Shown one piece after another: positions 1 through 6,152 of a stretch of DNA of 8,374 nucleotides (position 1 is its first letter; every line of letters starts with the position of its first letter). Both the position numbers and the translations under genes were made by a program. A model generated the notes under the pieces. The model was not told where the DNA came from. It worked only from the letters and a program-made list of their open reading frames with translations, and searched no databases. The DNA comes from JAENVT01 sp031404635 (GTDB taxonomy: Bacteria; Actinomycetota; Acidimicrobiia; Acidimicrobiales; Ilumatobacteraceae). The stretch spans positions 1 to 8,374 of the forward strand of contig JANNHY010000013.1 of NCBI GenBank assembly GCA_031404635.1, in the 5' to 3' direction.

Positions 1-366
1 CTCGTTGCCGTCGGGATCGGCGCCGTAGATGCTCTTGGTGGCGCCGTGGCTGGACTCGCCGGTGTAGGCCCCGGCGTCGAGCAAGGCCTGGCGTGCGGCG
101 GCGAGCTCGTCGATGGTGTCGAGTTGCCATGCCAGGTGGTAGAGGCCGATGGCGCCGCGACGTTTGGGGCCGCCGGCGGTGCCGACGCCGAACAGGCCGA
201 GGTCGTGGTGGTTGCCCGAACGGGGCAGCCGCAGGAAGGCGGCGTTAGCGCGAGGTTCGCGGGCGGCGACGTCCATGCCGAACAGCTCGGTGTAGAAACG
301 CACAGAGCTGTCGAGATCGGCGACGAACAGGACGGCGTGGTTGAGGCGGACAGGTGAGAATGACAT
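1..366 (-). CDS. VOC-family (glyoxalase/extradiol dioxygenase fold) protein, C-terminus cut by window edge
   Basis: The 122 visible residues start at ATG 366-364, preceded by GGAG six bases upstream. They form a vicinal-oxygen-chelate domain: LNHAVLFVADLDSSVRFYTE at residues 8-27 (first betaalphabeta unit, His10 a likely metal ligand), NHHDLGLF at 52-59, YHLAWQL at 76-82 (His77 a likely second ligand), and the hallmark GADPDGNE at 115-122, where the window ends. The third ligand, usually a Glu two or three residues further on, lies outside. The family includes glyoxalases, fosfomycin/bleomycin resistance proteins and extradiol ring-cleavage dioxygenases. The HH-D-L segment is dioxygenase-like, but the substrate cannot be told. 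The gene follows yceI on the same strand after 55 bp, so co-transcription from the marR-yceI intergenic promoter is likely. A cytosolic location is inferred from the absence of a signal peptide. Confidence 0.88.
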   Translation of the reverse strand, partial: MSFSPVRLNHAVLFVADLDSSVRFYTELFGMDVAAREPRANAAFLRLPRSGNHHDLGLFGVGTAGGPKRRGAIGLYHLAWQLDTIDELAAARQALLDAGAYTGESSHGATKSIYGADPDGNE

Positions 367-421
367 GGAAGGCTCCGAGGGGTAGAAGGACTCGAGCGGG
401 CGCACCCCGCACCGATGGGTG

Positions 422-994
422 TCAGTGGGCGTCGGCTTGGATGGCGGACACTTCGAACTCGAGGGTGACCTTCTCGCTGACGAGCACGCCACCGGCCTCG
501 AGGGCGGCGTTCCAGTTGACGCCCCAGTCCTTGCGGTTGACGGTCGTCGTGCCCTCGAGCCCGATGCGCTGGTTGCCGTAGGGGTCGACGGCGGTGCCGG
601 TGTATTCGAAGTCGATGGTCACGGGCTTGGTCACGCCCTTGATGGTGAGGTCTCCGGTTACCCGGTAGTTCTCGGCGTCGACCTGCTCGACGGCGGTCGA
701 GGCGAAGGTGATCTCCGGGTAGGTCTCCATGTCGAAGAAGTCGTTCGAGCGCAGATGCGCGTCGCGGTCGGCGTTGCGGGTGTCGATGCTGGCCGCCTTG
801 ATGGTCAGCTGCAGGTGCGAGCTGGTCGGGTTCTCGGTGTCGAAGTAGCCGGAACCGTCGAACTCGTTGAACGAGCCGCGGACCTTGGTGACCATGGCGT
901 GGCGGGCCACGAAGCCGATCCGGCTGTGCGTGGGGTCGATGGCGTAGGTGCCGGACGCGATGGTGGGGATGATGGTGGTGATGGTGGTGCTCAT
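422..994 (-). CDS. yceI: YceI-family lipocalin-like protein
   Basis: This 190-residue protein has the YceI fold, an antiparallel beta-barrel that binds isoprenoid-like or other hydrophobic ligands in characterised members. Signature segments are AIDPTHSRIGFVARH (residues 18-32), VRGSFNEFDG (38-47), IDTRNADRDAHLRSNDFFD (70-88), then LTIKGVTKPVTID and TTTVNRKDWGVNWN near the C-terminus. There is no signal peptide, so this is the cytosolic type, unlike the periplasmic E. coli protein. A start 11 codons upstream (1027) is possible, but the ATG at 994 is preceded by GAGGAG at good spacing and begins just before the conserved domain, so I chose it. It diverges from a MarR regulator with operator-like repeats between them, suggesting MarR control. 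The VOC gene follows it. The physiological ligand is unknown. Confidence 0.93.
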   Translation of the reverse strand: MSTTITTIIPTIASGTYAIDPTHSRIGFVARHAMVTKVRGSFNEFDGSGYFDTENPTSSHLQLTIKAASIDTRNADRDAHLRSNDFFDMETYPEITFASTAVEQVDAENYRVTGDLTIKGVTKPVTIDFEYTGTAVDPYGNQRIGLEGTTTVNRKDWGVNWNAALEAGGVLVSEKVTLEFEVSAIQADAH

Positions 995-1072
995 GTGCTT
1001 GCTCCTCAGAGGTTGTTGATATGTCATCTAACATAGTGGACACATCATCTATTCCGCCAGTAGGATAGAAGT
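995..1072. promoter_or_regulatory. Divergent marR/yceI control region with operator-like repeats
   Basis: This 78-bp gap is AT-richer than its surroundings. TCATCTA occurs at 1024-1030 and again at 1045-1051, a direct repeat of exactly 21 bp (two helical turns). TATGT-N6-ACATA at 1020-1035 is an inverted repeat overlapping the first copy. A plus-strand promoter reads TGGACA (1037-1042), 18 bp, TAGGAT (1061-1066). Transcription would then start at about the marR ATG (1073), giving a leaderless mRNA, although AGGA at 1062-1065 could also serve as a ribosome site. The repeats overlap or flank the -35 box, so a MarR dimer bound there could repress both directions. The yceI promoter itself is not clear to me. 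Confidence 0.55.
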
Positions 1073-1534
1073 ATGGATGACGTCCAATGGCTGAACGCGC
1101 ACGAGGAACGAGCGTGGCGGTCGCTGCAGTTCATGCAGATGCGCCTCGAAGGCGAGCTCGCCCGTCAACTCGCTGCCGACTCGGGCCTGTCGTATCCGGA
1201 CTACTTCGTATTGGTGGCGCTGACCGACCGGCCCGACGGCCGGATGCGGCTGTTCGAGCTCGGCGACGTCCTGGGGTGGGAGAAGAGCCGGCTCTCGCAC
1301 CACGTCGCTCGCATGACAGAACGCGGGCTGGTGACCAAGGAGAAGTGCGACTCTGACCGCCGCGGCGCCTTCGTGGTCATCACCAAACGTGGACGCAAGG
1401 AGATCGAAGCGGCAGCGCCAGGACACGTGACCGCTGTCCGGCGTCTGTTCGTCGACCGGCTCACCCCTTCCCAACTCGACGCCATCGGTGAGACCGCCGG
1501 CATCGTCCTTGCGGCGCTCGACGAGCCGCGTTGA
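1073..1534 (+). CDS. MarR-family winged-helix transcriptional regulator
   Basis: The 153 residues match the usual MarR length and layout: an N-terminal dimerisation helix, a helix-turn-helix at roughly residues 60-85 ending in the recognition helix EKSRLSHHVARMTERGLV, a wing CDSDRRGAFVVITKRG, and a C-terminal dimerisation helix. MarR dimers typically repress their own and a divergent operon and are released by small phenolic or oxidising ligands. Here the divergent unit is yceI plus the VOC gene, with repeats in the intergenic DNA as candidate operators. A single Cys in the wing (CDSDRR) could in principle sense oxidation, but it is not at a position I can tie to a known sensor. The start at 1073 may be leaderless. 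Confidence 0.92.
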   Translation: MDDVQWLNAHEERAWRSLQFMQMRLEGELARQLAADSGLSYPDYFVLVALTDRPDGRMRLFELGDVLGWEKSRLSHHVARMTERGLVTKEKCDSDRRGAFVVITKRGRKEIEAAAPGHVTAVRRLFVDRLTPSQLDAIGETAGIVLAALDEPR

Positions 1535-1545
1535 AAAGGGCCCGA

Positions 1546-1566
1546 CGGGAGGGCCTGCCCCTCCCG
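1546..1566. terminator. GC-rich hairpin between convergent genes
   Basis: CGGGAGGG (1546-1553) pairs perfectly with CCCTCCCG (1559-1566) over a 5-nt loop. It sits 11 bp after the marR stop and 19 bp beyond the end of the convergent dehydrogenase gene. There is no U-tract on either side, as is common for actinobacterial terminators. It is probably bidirectional. Confidence 0.6.
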
Positions 1567-1585
1567 CCGGCTAATACTGCCTGGT

Positions 1586-2695
1586 CTAGAAGACGAGTAG
1601 TGGTTTCACGACCGCACCGGATCCGGAGTCCTCGAAAGCGGTGTTGATGTCGGCGAAGTCGTACGTCTTAACGAGCTTGTCGATGGGGAACAGGCCCTGC
1701 TTCCACAGGTCGATGAGGCGCGGGACCATCTGCTGCGGCACTGAGCTGCCCTGGACGATGGTGCGGAAGTTCCAGCCCTTCAGTAGCGAGCCGCCGACCT
1801 CGAACGATACTCCCGTTCCCGGTGCCATCGCGGCGACCGTTGCCAGCGAACCGCGGATCGCTAGCGCGCCGGCGAGGTTGCCGATCGCTTCCGGACTGTC
1901 TGTGGTGTTGAGGATGAAGTCGACACCGCGGCCCCCGGTGATCCGTTGCAGCTCCTCGTGCGCTTCCTCGGCCTGACCATGGATGCCGTGAGTTGCGCCG
2001 AGCTCCTGGGCGAGTTCGACCCGATTCTGGTGGCGGTCGATGGCGACGATCGTGGTACAGCCCGAAGCGCGGGCGGCCATCACCGCAGCATGCCCGACCG
2101 CGCCGGTCCCGGCGATGGCGACGCTCGACCCCGCCGGCGGGCGAAGCTCGTTCAGGATCGACCCGGCGCCGGTCTGCATGCCGCAGCCCAGGAAGGCGAT
2201 CTTCTCGAGCGGCAGGTCCCGGTCGACGACGATGAGACTCGACTCGACGACGTTCGCGTAGGTCGAGAACGACGATTGGCCGAAGAAGTGTGAGGACACC
2301 ACCTCGCCGGCGCTGGAGGTCAACGACGACGTGCCGTCGAGGGTCCGGCGTCCGCCGAAGTCCTCGGCGAAGCCGTTCTCGCAGTATGCCTCGTGACCTA
2401 CGAGGCACTGCAGACAGTGACCGCAATAGGCGGCCGACATCACGACGTGGTCACCGACAATCACCCTGGTGACGCTGGCGCCGACTGCCTCGACAACCCC
2501 GGCGCCTTCGTGACCGAGCACGACCGGCATCGGGATCGGGTACACGGCATCTCGCAGGGCCACATCGGTGTGGCACACGCCGACCGCAACCACGCGAACG
2601 CGCACCTCGTTCGGACGGATCTCGTCGAGCTCGAGATCCTCAATGTTGAAGTTCCCCTTCGGTTCGCGGACAACCGCAGCAATGACATTGCTCAT
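1586..2695 (-). CDS. Zinc-dependent aryl/allylic-alcohol dehydrogenase (XylB/geraniol dehydrogenase-like)
   Basis: This is an intact 369-residue medium-chain dehydrogenase that oxidises a primary alcohol to the aldehyde with NAD+. Catalytic zinc ligands are Cys41 (VGVCHTD), His62-Glu63 (GHEGAG) and Cys171 (LGCGMQTGAG). The structural zinc site is Cys91, Cys94, Cys97 and Cys105. The Rossmann motif is GTGAVG at 196-201 and Asp220 after the second strand favours NAD over NADP. Segments FFGQSSFSTYA and GCGMQTGAGSILN are typical of benzyl-alcohol dehydrogenase XylB and geraniol dehydrogenase rather than of the mycofactocin-linked NDMA-dependent family. GGAGGT lies just upstream of ATG 2695, inside a small ORF whose stop overlaps this start (ATGA), so translation is probably coupled. 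It is the only intact enzyme of the decayed minus-strand cluster. The exact substrate (aromatic or terpenoid alcohol) is not resolvable. Confidence 0.93.
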   Translation of the reverse strand: MSNVIAAVVREPKGNFNIEDLELDEIRPNEVRVRVVAVGVCHTDVALRDAVYPIPMPVVLGHEGAGVVEAVGASVTRVIVGDHVVMSAAYCGHCLQCLVGHEAYCENGFAEDFGGRRTLDGTSSLTSSAGEVVSSHFFGQSSFSTYANVVESSLIVVDRDLPLEKIAFLGCGMQTGAGSILNELRPPAGSSVAIAGTGAVGHAAVMAARASGCTTIVAIDRHQNRVELAQELGATHGIHGQAEEAHEELQRITGGRGVDFILNTTDSPEAIGNLAGALAIRGSLATVAAMAPGTGVSFEVGGSLLKGWNFRTIVQGSSVPQQMVPRLIDLWKQGLFPIDKLVKTYDFADINTAFEDSGSGAVVKPLLVF

Positions 2696-2790
2696 GCCGC
2701 CACCTCCTCGGTGCCGAGATCCTGGTTGCTCCAGGCGTGATCAAACGTGAGCATCGGCTCCTCGTTAGTCGTCAAGTGGATATTGGTCAT
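2692..2790 (-). CDS. 32-codon small ORF translationally coupled to the alcohol dehydrogenase
   Basis: ATG at 2790-2788 is preceded by AAAGGA eight bases upstream. The frame runs 32 codons to TGA at 2694-2692, which overlaps the dehydrogenase ATG as ATGA. The peptide starts MTNIHLTTNEEPM, is acidic, has one Trp (FDHAWSNQD) and ends GTEEVAA. It has no signal peptide, membrane helix or cysteine. The last codons contain the dehydrogenase ribosome site (GAG GAG GTG). I do not recognise a family. It could be a leader peptide that couples translation, a small functional protein, or the fused start and end of a deleted gene. It lacks the C-terminal core of the mycofactocin precursor MftA. Confidence 0.5.
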   Translation of the reverse strand: MTNIHLTTNEEPMLTFDHAWSNQDLGTEEVAA

Positions 2791-2830
2791 GTTGGGGGTC
2801 CTTTCGGCATGTGTTGGCCCGAAGTTTGCT

Positions 2831-2842
2831 CACGCGCGCGTG
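2831..2842. promoter_or_regulatory. Perfect 12-bp palindrome upstream of the small ORF and dehydrogenase
   Basis: CACGCGCGCGTG is a complete 12-bp palindrome, about 40 bp upstream of the small ORF start on the minus strand, where an operator would be expected. The protein that might bind it is unknown. Alternating CG makes chance palindromes more likely in GC-rich DNA, so this is tentative. Confidence 0.3.
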
Positions 2843-2918
2843 TCTGTCGTGGACCACCTCATACGGGTACGCCAGCCGACCCCACGAACTCTGTTCGTCG
2901 ATCTGCTGTACCGCGTTG

Positions 2919-3095
2919 TCATCGGCGACCTCTGGAGTTGCTACACGCGAGCCTGACTTGCGCCACCAGGGTCCGGAGCAACGCTTCCCGGAGGGTGCCG
3001 TCGGTTGCGGCACAGTCCAACACGGATGGGAGAACGTCGTGTCGATGCGGAACATAATACGGTCCGAACGGGAAGGCAAGGAGCGGCGGTTGGTG
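2919..3095 (-). pseudogene. Coding-like fragment without a start codon, possible gene remnant
   Basis: Between the oxidoreductase pseudogene and the small ORF lies about 300 bp without a convincing gene. One minus-strand frame from 3095 to TGA at 2921-2919 reads like protein: FGPYYVPHRHDVLPSVLD then CAATDGTLREALLRTLVAQV, with GC-rich third positions and an amphipathic helical pattern. No ATG or GTG precedes its first half, and it directly follows stop codons (TGA, TAG) of the pseudogene in the same frame. It may be the C-terminus of a deleted gene, perhaps a regulator. I cannot assign a family. A longer overlapping minus-strand frame (3079-2765) has less natural composition. Confidence 0.3.
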
Positions 3096-3098
3096 CTA

Positions 3099-3764
3099 TC
3101 AGGGTGCGCCGGTGAGGCCGACTAGCTTGCCAGCGACGCGGTTGGCGTCAATGTCGGCGTGGGCCTTGGGTATGTCCTCGAGACGGTAGGACCCCGTGCT
3201 CGGCCAGCAGGTCGAGCCGGTCGGGTTGGCGGGTCGTGGCGAGCACTGTCGCGCCGAGGTCGTGGGCGAGTGCAGCGACCGCGAAGCCGAGCGATGAGGT
3301 GCCGCCGCGAATGACCACCGCCTGGCCGGCCTGCAGGTCGAGGCCGGTGGTAAGGCATCCGTATGCAGTTTGGAGGGTTTCGGGCACTTGACCAATGACC
3401 GACCAGGGCAGATTCGACCGGAACGGGACGACCGACTCGCGGGGGACGATGGTGTACTCGGCGTACCCGCAGTCGAAGGCTCGACCCATGCTCCCCATCA
3501 GCGCGGCAACTTGCTGGCCCCGACGAGGTCGGTGCCGTTGGCGTCGTCGACGACACCGACCCGCCTCGATCCCGGGCACACGCGGCAGCGTGACGTTGCT
3601 GGCCAGGCCGATGCGCATGTGCACGTCGGACCGGTTGACTCCGAATGCCCGAACGGCAATCCGGATCCAGCCTTTCGGCGGTGTGGGCATCGGTAGTTCC
3701 TCGAGCTCGAGGTTCTTCGCCGGCCGGGCTTGCGGAGCACTATGGCGCGCCTTGTCGCGGTCAT
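3099..3764 (-). pseudogene. NADPH:quinone oxidoreductase / zinc-type alcohol dehydrogenase family, frameshifted and internally deleted
   Basis: A strong GGAGGTGAA ribosome site precedes ATG 3764. Reading across frames gives a medium-chain reductase: MTATRRAIVLRKPG; a shift near 3719-3728; PAKNLELEELPMPTPPKGW and FGVNRSDVHMRIGLAS; a shift at 3560-3564; VGVVDDANGTDL; a shift at 3518-3521; then QQVAALMGSMGRAFDCGYAE and the Rossmann segment VVIRGGTSSLGFAVAALAHD to LLAEHG. At about 3186-3195 it jumps straight to the family C-terminus YRLEDIPKAHADIDANRVAG, ending at TGA 3101-3099. Only about 220 codons remain against about 320 normally, so roughly 100 residues between cofactor and C-terminal parts are gone. 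The three small indels lie in G/C runs and could be sequencing errors, but the deletion could not. It follows the IclR fragment by 64 bp. Confidence 0.85.
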
Positions 3765-3828
3765 TGTCGGTTCACCTCCGATTGATCGACGACGGCCGTC
3801 GACCGAAGTCTTCTGTGTTCATGGTGTG

Positions 3829-4107
3829 TCAGCTCGCCGCGGCGGACGCGCGTTCGAGGTCTGCTTCGATTCGTACAGCCGTCTCGTGCAGGGCTTCGAT
3901 CTGCTCTGGTAGTCGCTCGCGGTTGTACCGAGCGGTTGGCATGGCGAGACACACGGCCGCGCACGGAATGGCAGCGGCGTCCTTGATAGCGATGCCGATG
4001 GCGGTGAGGCCGGTCTCGGTCTGTTGGTTGTTGATTGCGTAGCCGCGGCGACGGACGTGGGCGAGCTCGCGGTGGAGCTTGGCGAGGTCGATGTCGTCGG
4101 TGCCCAT
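3829..4107 (-). pseudogene. IclR-family regulator, C-terminal effector-domain fragment
   Basis: About 92 residues match the end of the IclR effector-binding domain: LHRELAHVRRRGYAINNQQT then ETGLTAIGIAIKDAAAIPCA, the PTARYNRERL segment and the final helix EQIEALHETAVRIEADL. Complete IclR proteins have about 250 residues. The N-terminal winged helix and the first half of the effector domain are missing, so the remnant cannot bind DNA. The frame is open up to 4194, but residues upstream of about 4107-4150 do not look like IclR and overlap the opposite-strand cupin gene. No ribosome site precedes the ATG at 4107. It sits 64 bp upstream of the oxidoreductase pseudogene and was probably its regulator. 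Confidence 0.75.
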
Positions 4108-4165
4108 TGCGCGACGCAGGTGCCGGACCTGTGGTCCGCACCGAGCGCGTACGAGGAGGCCTCGA

Positions 4166-4576
4166 ATGGAGATCGAACCGAGAAAGCCGTACAAAGGACC
4201 AAAGGAATGGTTCGGCGGTCAGGTGTGGATCGACTCAATCGTGGAACCGACCGAGGAGTCGGTCCTCTCCATGATCTCGGTCCACTTTCATCCTGGAGCA
4301 CGAACCGCGTGGCACACGCATGTCGGCGGACAGATCCTGTACGTCATAGAGGGCGAAGGCCGAGTTCAGTCCCGTGGCGGACCGATCGAGACCATACGCG
4401 AGGGCGATGTCGTCCGCACCCCTCCTGAGGAGTGGCACTGGCACGGTGCCGCCGAGCAACACCACATGACACACATGTCGATCACCGAGGGGAGCCCAAC
4501 ATTCGGTGCTCATGTCACGGATGCCGAGTATCAAGGATTGCCGGCCGAGCCCTTGTCTGATGCGACCGAAGACTGA
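4166..4576 (+). CDS. Small metal-binding cupin-domain protein
   Basis: This 136-residue single-domain cupin is intact. The start at 4166 is chosen because GAGGAGG lies seven bases upstream and MEIEPRKPYKGPKEWFGGQV matches the family's N-terminus (the frame is open further up). Motif 1 is PGARTAWHTHVGGQILYVIE with His50, His52 and Gln56; motif 2 is PPEEWHWHGA with His91 (or His93). This 2-His/Gln/His set resembles the Mn-binding cupins that include bacterial hydroxynitrile lyases and carboxymuconolactone-decarboxylase-associated cupins; lyase activity is not implied. The conserved MTHMSI and AHVTDAEYQGLP segments follow. It is transcribed divergently from the IclR remnant, and the insertion sequence lies about 100 bp downstream. 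The 4577-4676 stretch shows no gene or clear terminator. Confidence 0.88.
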   Translation: MEIEPRKPYKGPKEWFGGQVWIDSIVEPTEESVLSMISVHFHPGARTAWHTHVGGQILYVIEGEGRVQSRGGPIETIREGDVVRTPPEEWHWHGAAEQHHMTHMSITEGSPTFGAHVTDAEYQGLPAEPLSDATED

Positions 4577-4703
4577 CGCGACCGGGGCCGGGGTCCGCGC
4601 TCCTTCGCTCGTGTTGACGCTGTGGATCTGAGCAGTCCCTGGTCGAGTCCACGGGGCATGCGATTCCCGTCGTCCGCTCTGTAAGGAGAATCCCCTGGAC
4701 CCG

Positions 4704-5942
4704 TTATGCGACTTTGGTGAGAGCGACTCCGTAGCCGAGGTCGTGGAGTTGGCGGATCAGGAAGTCGCGTCGTTTGTCGGTGTCGGTTCGGCGCATGAAC
4801 CAGTCGCCGCCGAGGTCGTTGTAGTCACAGTTGTTGGTGAGTAGGTGCCAGCAGATGACCAGGATCGAGTGCCCGACAGCGACAGCTGCCTTCTTGTGGC
4901 CGATGCGCCGTTTCAGCCGCCAGAATTGTGCGGCGAGGTAGGTGTCGCGGGTGTGCGACGCGGCGATCGCGCACGGGTTCAAGGTCTCGCCGAGCCACCG
5001 GTTGCCCTTGTTGGTCTTGCCGGAGCGGCGTTTGCCACCGGTGATGTTGTTCCCCGGACAGAGCCCGGCCCACGACGCCAAATGGGCAGCGGTCGGGAAG
5101 CGGCCCATGTCGACACCGATCTCGGCGATGATGCACTCGGCAGCCCGTTTGCCGACTCCGGTGATGGTGTCGAGCCGGTCACGGGCCTGGCTGAAAGGGA
5201 TCATCACCCGATCGATCTCACGGTCCATCTCGGCGATCGCCGATTCGAGGTAGTCGATGTGATCGAGCGTGACACGCAACATCACCGCGTGGTGGTCCGT
5301 GAACCGGCCGCGCAACGCCCCGCGTAATTGTGGGATCTTCTTGCGCAGGTTCGCCTTGGCCAAGTCCGCCAACGCCTCTGGGTCGCGTTCACCAGCGACC
5401 AAGGCGCGCAGCATCAACCGACCGGACACCCCGAGCACCTCCGAGGCAACCGAGTCGAGCTTGATCCCGGCGTCCTCCAACACCTTCTGGACACGTTGGG
5501 CCTCGGCGGTGTGGGTCTGGATCAGCCGTTTGCGATACCTGGTCATGTCGCGTAGCTCACGGATCTCGGCCGGCGGCACGAACGACGACCGCAACAGGCC
5601 GTGTTCCAACAACTCTGCCAACCACGCCGCATCAGCCAGGTCGGTCTTGCGTCCGGGGACCATCTTGACGTGTTTGGCGTTGACCAACTTCAGATCGAAC
5701 CCGCGGTCTTCGAGGAGATACCAGATCGGCTTCCAATACTGGCCAGTTGCTTCCATCACCACCTCAACCACACCGTTCACCGTCAACCAATCAGCGAGCT
5801 GTTCCAGCCCCGACGTGAACGTCGAGAACGTCCTCGACTCCGAGCTGCGTCCCCGCCCCGACGGTGACGGTGTTCGCACACACCCAACCACCTCGTCCTT
5901 GCCGACATCGAGACCGGCGCACCGATCCACGACCAACTCCAT
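4704..5942 (-). CDS. IS110-family DEDD transposase/recombinase
   Basis: The 412 residues from the second ATG form an intact IS110 recombinase. The RuvC-like N-terminal domain has Asp12 (GLDVGKDE), Glu64 (VVMEATGQYW), Asp101 and Asp104 (GRKTDLADAAW), the full DEDD set. A helical, coiled-coil-like stretch spans about 125-260. The C-terminal transposase domain has ITGVGKRAAECIIAEIG, a helix-hairpin-helix-like part, then LCPGNNITGGKRRSGKTNKG with Ser307, the serine used for strand exchange in this family. AGGAGG lies two bases before ATG 5945 and five before ATG 5942, so the latter is preferred. The frame stays open for 45 more codons upstream, overlapping the non-coding left end, but that stretch is not transposase-like. 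No frameshift is seen, so it may be active. Confidence 0.95.
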   Translation of the reverse strand: MELVVDRCAGLDVGKDEVVGCVRTPSPSGRGRSSESRTFSTFTSGLEQLADWLTVNGVVEVVMEATGQYWKPIWYLLEDRGFDLKLVNAKHVKMVPGRKTDLADAAWLAELLEHGLLRSSFVPPAEIRELRDMTRYRKRLIQTHTAEAQRVQKVLEDAGIKLDSVASEVLGVSGRLMLRALVAGERDPEALADLAKANLRKKIPQLRGALRGRFTDHHAVMLRVTLDHIDYLESAIAEMDREIDRVMIPFSQARDRLDTITGVGKRAAECIIAEIGVDMGRFPTAAHLASWAGLCPGNNITGGKRRSGKTNKGNRWLGETLNPCAIAASHTRDTYLAAQFWRLKRRIGHKKAAVAVGHSILVICWHLLTNNCDYNDLGGDWFMRRTDTDKRRDFLIRQLHDLGYGVALTKVA

Positions 5943-5945
5943 CAT

Positions 5946-6152
5946 GTCCTCCTTTCCAATGTGGGAAAGGTCCGGCGGGGCCAACGGATCATCGAGCCTG
6001 TAAGGCGTGCTCGAAGCAACAAGTCGCGGTGCCGGGAAGGCCCCTGGCATCAATCTCTGTAGCGGGCACACCAGCACCAAGGCGAACCGAGCACAGCCGA
6101 ACCCGACACAAGATTCTCACCCGTCACGGTGCTGCGCCAGCGGCAAAAGGAT
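5946..6152 (-). ncRNA. Putative IS110 bridge RNA in the left end
   Basis: The non-coding left end of IS110 elements is known to encode a bridge RNA with two loops that recognise donor and target DNA. Here TCGAGC (5992-5997) pairs perfectly with GCTCGA (6009-6014) around an 11-nt loop whose CTGTAAGG equals 4679-4686 at the right end of the element. A second hairpin, GCCC (6040-6043) with GGGC (6064-6067), has a 20-nt loop containing ATCTCTGTA, identical to 6151-6159 at the left boundary. In transposase orientation the order is left-boundary loop first, right-end (donor-like) loop second, consistent with target loop then donor loop in IS621. The complementary right-hand guides could not be identified, and RNA ends are guesses. 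Confidence 0.55.
5992..6014 (-). repeat. Perfect 6-bp hairpin with donor-like loop in IS left end
   Basis: The arms TCGAGC and GCTCGA flank an 11-nt loop. In transposase orientation the loop reads ACGCCTTACAG, which repeats the last bases of the right end (CCTTACAG). This is the best candidate for the donor-binding loop of the bridge RNA. Confidence 0.6.

Noticed and set aside
419..1036. 205-codon plus-strand ORF opposite yceI
   Set aside because: It is an antisense shadow of the YceI gene: Gly/Val/Asp-rich low-complexity sequence without domains, while the minus strand has full family motifs.
2692..2790. Small ORF as a mycofactocin (MftA) or PqqA-type precursor
   Set aside because: It lacks the conserved C-terminal core of MftA and the Glu-Tyr spacing of PqqA, no radical SAM maturase is in the window, and the dehydrogenase is XylB-like rather than the NDMA-dependent type.
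2765..3079. 104-codon minus-strand ORF upstream of the dehydrogenase
   Set aside because: It overlaps the better-supported small ORF in another frame, lacks a ribosome site, and has Trp/Cys/Pro-rich unnatural composition in its first half.
3395..4042. 215-codon plus-strand ORF across the oxidoreductase and IclR remnants
   Set aside because: Ser/Arg-rich composition without domain logic; it spans two opposite-strand genes with clear family motifs and the gap between them.
5269..6003. 244-codon plus-strand ORF opposite the transposase
   Set aside because: It is an antisense shadow of an intact DEDD transposase, rich in Ser, Arg and Asn with no recognisable domain.
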